From: Bacteroidaceae bacterium
GTDB lineage: Bacteria > Bacteroidota > Bacteroidia > Bacteroidales > Bacteroidaceae
Direction: 5' to 3'
DNA: 19,655 nt
Assembly (NCBI GenBank): GCA_030843315.1
Contig: JAUUPT010000068.1
Span: 1-19,655 of the forward strand
Under the pieces are notes generated by a model, which saw only the letters and a program-made list of their open reading frames with translations, had not been told where the DNA came from and did no database searches. Of this stretch, positions 15,595 through 19,655 are shown in pieces; position 1 is the first letter of the stretch, and each line of letters starts with the position of its first letter. The translations under genes and the position numbers were made by a program.

Positions 15595-18030
15595 TTATTG
15601 GGCGAATTTCTTTTTCAAGTCCTCTACATCCATACCCGTAAAGTAATCTTCTATAAAGTCCCAGCGCTGTTCATCGGTCAGTTTGTCCGTTCCGAAGAAG
15701 AAACTGAACAATTCTATTTGCTCCTGGAACACCCGTTCGTTATTGTCCAGGATGAAGTTCCGGTAGTCATCGGAAGATGCAAGTGCCAGCAAATCCGCGG
15801 GATTATTGAAGCGGATAAAGACACAAGGCGTGCCGCCGCCTTCTACGCTGAATGAAAGGCAGTCGAGCATGGAAAGCAAATTGAGAAGCATATTCAAATC
15901 GGAGAAAGGCGTGCAGTAGAACTGCAAACGGTCGCCCTTGCTGCCCACAATGCGCTGGCCGAAGAGTTTCTGATAACGGGACAGAAGCAGATCGAAACCT
16001 TTTGTCACGGTAAAGGAAAGCTCGTTGGAGTCTTTCTTCTTCACACTGCTGATATAGCTGACGCTACGCCCTTCTTCCGTACGGCTTTCCAGCAAAGAGC
16101 CGATGAAGCGCTTGGCAGAACGCACATCCATGCCATGCTCGGCAAAGAGTGCCCGCAGTTCTTCCTCGTCGAAGCGGCCTTTCGACTTTATCAAAGCAGT
16201 CTTGAGCATCGCCGTCAGGTCCTTGAACAAGGCATCCATCCGTTCGCGAATCACCGTTGCATCTTCTTTCAGCAAGACCTCGTGCTTGCCCACAGACACG
16301 GCACGCGAGCCTTCCCACAACGTTCCGTTGTTCAGTTTCTGCTTGAATTCCTTATAGCCGAATTCCGGGAAGCGTTCTTCCCAAAGATCGTCCAGGCGTG
16401 CTTTGTAGACACCTTCTTCTCCTTCTATTTTCGTCAGGTAAGCCTTGAACTCACGGGCAAAGGCATCACCGGTTTTATCTTGAACATATCCTTCGGCCAG
16501 CAGGTTCTTGGGGCTGACTTCCAGCAGATGCTTCCCGAAGCGTTGTGCCAGGTCGTCTTCCAGCCACAGAAGGGCAGTCTTGATGAGTTGCCCCAGTTCC
16601 GCCTCATATTCCAGTTTATTCTTTGTGCGCGGCAGTTTCACCACAAACTCGAAGTCGGACAAGGACACCAGCATTTCGGGTTTCTCCCCTTTCATCCGGT
16701 ATACCTCCATCAGCTTTCTCAAGATAAGCACCAATTGCTCCTGGGCAATGTTCCCCATCTGGTGCAGACGCTTCATATAATAGAAATCGCGTTCGTGATA
16801 GTCGGTAGCCGAAAGACCTTGGATATCCGCATCACGCGCTGCACGCCCTATCTCCTGGATATAATCGACAAACGTACTGGACGGTGCCACATGATACACG
16901 CGGTCGATATCGCTGATATCCACCCCCATGCCAAACGCTTTGGTAGCTACAATCAGACGCTTGGTTCCTTCTTTGAACTCTTGCACGATGGCAGCTTTCT
17001 GTTCCTTTTCCTTCTTGCCATAGTATGAAGCCACCAGATTCCATCCGGCAGGTTTCACCCATGTTTTCAATCGCATATCGATGCCACTGGCAAACGGGTA
17101 ATAGAGCAGTGTCTTATGCCCGTCCAGGAAATCATCTGTCCGCGCGGATATCACGCGTTGCTTGGCTTTATCATAAGTTTCGTCTTCTTCTATCTCCATC
17201 TGGCGGATGTCAAAGCCGATGTTCCGACGCTTCACCGTACCTACATAGAGCACACAAGGCTCCATCTGTAAGGAACGGATGGTTTCGAATACCATATCGT
17301 TGTTTCCCTTCGGATTCCACACGGCAGTAGCCGTCAGGGCAAATAGCGGAAAGTTGTAGCCGAGGCTCTGTTTCAGGGTCTTCAGGTAGCGTCCCAGGAA
17401 CCAGTAGTCCACGCGGAACTCCTTACCCCAGGTAGTCACCGTATGCGCCTCGTCGATGACAACCATCCCGATGTGGCGGTCGCCCACAAAATGCTTGATG
17501 TCATAAGAAAGAAGCAACTCCGGAGAAAGGTAGAAAAGATCTATCTCCCCCTCGCGCACCTGCTGGTAAACCTCCGCTTTCTGCTCCGGCGAGAGGTCGG
17601 AAGAAGCATACGCCACGCGCGTATAGCCCAGATCCAGCAAGCTTTCCACCTGGTCTACAATGAGTGCTTTCAAAGGAGATACGACAATGGTGAGCAGTTT
17701 GTATTCCTGCCCCAGGTAGATGGCAGGGAGTTGGAACAGCAATGATTTTCCCGAACCGGTGGGAGCCGTCAGCAAGATATTGTCTACTTGTGTTTCACCC
17801 TTTTGTGCTTTCTCCACTTCGAGGATGACATTCTCTATCAGTTGCCCTTGCGAGATGCAAAGCTTCTCCTTACTCTTGAATAAATCATCGTAGATTTCGA
17901 GACTGCGGAACTGGTCGTAACCATAAATATCCTTCAAAAGTGTGTTTACTTCTCCACGGCAAGCTTCAGGCAAATGTCGTTCTTTCAATTCAGGTAACCG
18001 CTGTGTCGTACCTTCTTTTATATCAGTCAT
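15595..18030 (-). CDS. RecQ-like superfamily 2 helicase lacking the RecQ zinc site
   Basis: The 811-aa protein has a RecQ-type helicase core at residues 60-400: Walker A TAPTGSGKS (88-96), DEAH (193-196), motif III ALTATA (231-236), motif V ATKAFGMGVDISDI (362-375) and motif VI QEIGRAARD (392-400). After this core, canonical RecQ has a four-cysteine zinc domain, winged helix and HRDC. Here no such cysteine cluster is present; instead about 410 residues of unfamiliar, mostly helical sequence follow. The RecQ aromatic-rich loop region is changed to VTTWGKEFRVDYWFLG. It is probably a 3'-5' DNA helicase; a defence or repair role is possible but not shown. It has its own consensus promoter and faces the HipA-like/DUF3037 operon tail to tail. 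Confidence 0.85.
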   Translation of the reverse strand: MTDIKEGTTQRLPELKERHLPEACRGEVNTLLKDIYGYDQFRSLEIYDDLFKSKEKLCISQGQLIENVILEVEKAQKGETQVDNILLTAPTGSGKSLLFQLPAIYLGQEYKLLTIVVSPLKALIVDQVESLLDLGYTRVAYASSDLSPEQKAEVYQQVREGEIDLFYLSPELLLSYDIKHFVGDRHIGMVVIDEAHTVTTWGKEFRVDYWFLGRYLKTLKQSLGYNFPLFALTATAVWNPKGNNDMVFETIRSLQMEPCVLYVGTVKRRNIGFDIRQMEIEEDETYDKAKQRVISARTDDFLDGHKTLLYYPFASGIDMRLKTWVKPAGWNLVASYYGKKEKEQKAAIVQEFKEGTKRLIVATKAFGMGVDISDIDRVYHVAPSSTFVDYIQEIGRAARDADIQGLSATDYHERDFYYMKRLHQMGNIAQEQLVLILRKLMEVYRMKGEKPEMLVSLSDFEFVVKLPRTKNKLEYEAELGQLIKTALLWLEDDLAQRFGKHLLEVSPKNLLAEGYVQDKTGDAFAREFKAYLTKIEGEEGVYKARLDDLWEERFPEFGYKEFKQKLNNGTLWEGSRAVSVGKHEVLLKEDATVIRERMDALFKDLTAMLKTALIKSKGRFDEEELRALFAEHGMDVRSAKRFIGSLLESRTEEGRSVSYISSVKKKDSNELSFTVTKGFDLLLSRYQKLFGQRIVGSKGDRLQFYCTPFSDLNMLLNLLSMLDCLSFSVEGGGTPCVFIRFNNPADLLALASSDDYRNFILDNNERVFQEQIELFSFFFGTDKLTDEQRWDFIEDYFTGMDVEDLKKKFAQ

Positions 18031-18089
18031 TATTATTAGGTATTATCTTTCTTGCATTTCTATTTACATTCTATGCGATAAAAACACCA

Positions 18090-18121
18090 CAAATATAAGG
18101 TAGAATAGTTCTCCGCGCAAA
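18090..18121 (-). promoter_or_regulatory. Consensus promoter of the RecQ-like helicase gene
   Basis: On the minus strand TTTG (18118-18121), a 20-nt spacer and TATATTTG (18090-18097) match the Bacteroides consensus exactly. The start would be near 18085, giving a leader of about 55 nt. Confidence 0.77.
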
Positions 18122-18168
18122 TGTTATGACAGAAAAACAGGTTCTATCCGGTTGTTATACTGCTATTT

Positions 18169-18200
18169 TTTGGTAATACTAAGGATATTAACTACCTTTG
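18169..18200 (+). promoter_or_regulatory. Consensus promoter of the DUF362 gene
   Basis: TTTG (18169-18172), a 20-nt spacer and TACCTTTG (18193-18200) form an exact consensus promoter. The start would be near 18205, about 25 nt before the ATG. It is divergent from the helicase promoter, with 47 bp between the two -33 elements. Confidence 0.8.
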
Positions 18201-18229
18201 ACTAACGAAAGACTAAATAAAGCAACTGT

Positions 18230-19579
18230 ATGATGAGAAACATCTTCTTTATTCCGAAAGACAGCCGAAAAACGACCGGCAGCTTGGCACTATTGTTTGT
18301 ACTCCTGTTTACAGGAAGCTCTTTTACACCCAAAGAGGTACAAGGCAATAACATTTCGCAGGAATCTCCGGTAAAGCAATGCCTCCTGCCCAACCAACCG
18401 GTGGGAACAGCCCTCGGCATATTCCCCGGTCGGGTGACCTGGAGCCATGCCCCCGGCGCGGCGCGCTGGGACGAAGGAGACAGCTTCTGGTTCGAAGACC
18501 GCTTCAACAACCAGGAAGACTGTGACTGGCTGATAGCCCAAACCCTTCGTTCGCTGACCGGAACCAAGAGTACCAAAGCTGCCTGGAAAGCCCTGTTCAA
18601 GTATTACAACGCCAACCACGGAAAGGGAAAAGCCGGCTATGCCCCCAACGAGAAGATTGCAATTAAAATAAACAATAACAATACCTATGCCCATACCGAC
18701 TGCAAGGAGATAAACTCTTCTCCCCAAATGTTGCTGGCATTGCTCAAGAGCCTGGTCCACGATGCCGGAGTACCTGAAGAAGCCATTACGGTGGCCGAGC
18801 CAAGCCGCTTCATCACCGACTATCTGTTCAAGAAGTGCCACAGTGCTTTCCCAAATATCCGCTTTGTAGATAATCATGGCGGCGACGGACGTATCAAATC
18901 TACCTACGTAGCAGATGCAATGGTCTACTCCCGCGACAACGGTCCGGTGGCACGCGGCATTGCCACTGCCTTTACCGAAGCCGACTACGTCATCAATATG
19001 GCATTACTGAAAGGACACGTCGGACAGGGCGTAACCCTCTGCGGCAAAAATTGGTACGGTACCATGAGCATCCACGCCGATTGGCGGAAGAACTTCCACA
19101 ACAACTTCAACCAAAGCGCAGACGGCACCCCCAAGTACATCACCTTCGTCGACTTCATGGGACACAAGGACTTGGGCGGCAAGGGACTGCTTTGGCTGAT
19201 CGACGGTCTGTACGGATGCAAGAAAGTAGACGGCGCTCCCTCTCCCAAATGGAGCATGGAGCCTTTCAACGGCAACTGGCCCTGTTCTCTGCTCGGCAGC
19301 CTCGACCCGGTAGCCATCGACATGGTGGGCAATGACTTCCTTATCAACCAGTTCCCCGATATGCCCGACGTGAACTACTCGGATATGTATCTGCTGGAAG
19401 CGGCGCAAGCCGACCATGCTCCTTCCGGTACCCGGTACGACCCCGAAGGTGACGGCACACCTCTGCCCAGTCTGGGCGTAGCAGAGCATTGGAACAATCC
19501 GCAGGACAAGCAGTATAGCCGCAACCTGGGTACAGGCAAAGGGATAGAACTGATATACGTGCAGCGTTCCAAGAAATAG
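18230..19579 (+). CDS. Secreted DUF362 domain protein
   Basis: The 449-aa protein starts with a basic segment and a hydrophobic stretch (about residues 17-32, GSLALLFVLLFTGSSF), fitting a Sec signal peptide or anchor. No lipobox cysteine is visible. The body matches DUF362: GYAPNEKIAIKINNN (metal- or anion-binding-like start), ITVAEPSRFITD, DYVINMALLKGH (typical DUF362 segment), GVTLCGKNWYG and SLDPVAIDMVGNDFL. It has seven cysteines, scattered rather than in a ferredoxin-type CxxCxxC cluster, so it is not the iron-sulfur form. The biochemical role of DUF362 is unknown. Start may be ATG 18230 or 18233 (two adjacent Met codons). It has its own promoter and terminator, so it is a single-gene unit. 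Confidence 0.88.
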   Translation: MMRNIFFIPKDSRKTTGSLALLFVLLFTGSSFTPKEVQGNNISQESPVKQCLLPNQPVGTALGIFPGRVTWSHAPGAARWDEGDSFWFEDRFNNQEDCDWLIAQTLRSLTGTKSTKAAWKALFKYYNANHGKGKAGYAPNEKIAIKINNNNTYAHTDCKEINSSPQMLLALLKSLVHDAGVPEEAITVAEPSRFITDYLFKKCHSAFPNIRFVDNHGGDGRIKSTYVADAMVYSRDNGPVARGIATAFTEADYVINMALLKGHVGQGVTLCGKNWYGTMSIHADWRKNFHNNFNQSADGTPKYITFVDFMGHKDLGGKGLLWLIDGLYGCKKVDGAPSPKWSMEPFNGNWPCSLLGSLDPVAIDMVGNDFLINQFPDMPDVNYSDMYLLEAAQADHAPSGTRYDPEGDGTPLPSLGVAEHWNNPQDKQYSRNLGTGKGIELIYVQRSKK

Positions 19580-19600
19580 AACCTCGATAAAGTAAAAAAG

Positions 19601-19640
19601 AAAAAGAGGTTGTGTCAAAATGCTGGCACAACCTTTTTTT
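19601..19640 (+). terminator. Intrinsic terminator of the DUF362 gene
   Basis: AGGTTGTG (19607-19614) pairs with CACAACCT (19627-19634). The stem adds two inner pairs (U-G, C-G) around loop AAAATGCT and extends outward as A-tract against T-tract (19601-19606 with 19635-19640). The seven T residues at 19634-19640 supply the U-run. It lies 21 nt after the stop codon. The A-tract makes it capable of working on both strands. Confidence 0.9.
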
Positions 19641-19655
19641 ATGCACAAAGCCCGG

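Noticed and set aside
16135..17028. Open frame of 297 codons on the plus strand opposite the helicase gene
   Set aside because: It is an antisense shadow of a well-supported coding region, with unnatural composition and no recognisable domain. The same applies to the long antisense frames at 10765-11583 and 2972-3778.

Overview
The window looks like chromosomal core DNA from a Bacteroides-type gut bacterium (order Bacteroidales). Three things support this. The gene set and order are typical: rpsU-xerC-hpf leading into a tRNA-Thr, a WaaA Kdo transferase, a PorT/OmpX-type beta-barrel protein, and a PgpH-type 7TM-HD protein. Several intergenic regions carry the Bacteroides housekeeping promoter, TTTG-N19-21-TAnnTTTG. 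Almost no gene has a Shine-Dalgarno sequence; hpf is the one clear exception. No transposase, integron, prophage or CRISPR array was seen. XerC here is the housekeeping recombinase.

Layout. 1-2025: a leftward block with a partial tRNA-Thr under its own promoter and the operon rpsU-xerC-hpf under a consensus promoter, followed by an intergenic region with an unusual 71-bp inverted repeat built from an 11-nt unit. 2026-4396: rightward aminopeptidase P (M24) and a gamma-class carbonic anhydrase-like protein, ending in a perfect 15-bp hairpin. 4440-7213: leftward gltX-waaA. 7311-10149: rightward PgpH-like c-di-AMP phosphodiesterase and a two-TM partner protein. 10139-13080: leftward priA and a low-molecular-weight protein tyrosine phosphatase. 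13163-13759: leftward outer-membrane beta-barrel protein. 13896-15566: rightward GNAT acetyltransferase, HipA-like kinase and DUF3037 protein, probably one operon. 15595-18030: leftward RecQ-like helicase without the RecQ zinc site. 18230-19579: rightward secreted DUF362 protein, ending in a strong intrinsic terminator.

How the genes fit together. Most are housekeeping functions: translation and ribosome hibernation, chromosome dimer resolution, tRNA charging, lipid A-Kdo synthesis, replication restart and c-di-AMP turnover. Two parts stand out. The first is the compact HipA-like kinase/DUF3037 pair, whose reading frames overlap by 23 nt; it is conserved but has no known function, and a divergent helicase lies just beyond it. 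The second is the rpsU operon, where the only full Shine-Dalgarno in the window sits in front of the hibernation factor gene, in the same transcript as bS21. In Bacteroidia, bS21 is reported to help hide the anti-Shine-Dalgarno of the ribosome, which suggests a regulatory circuit.
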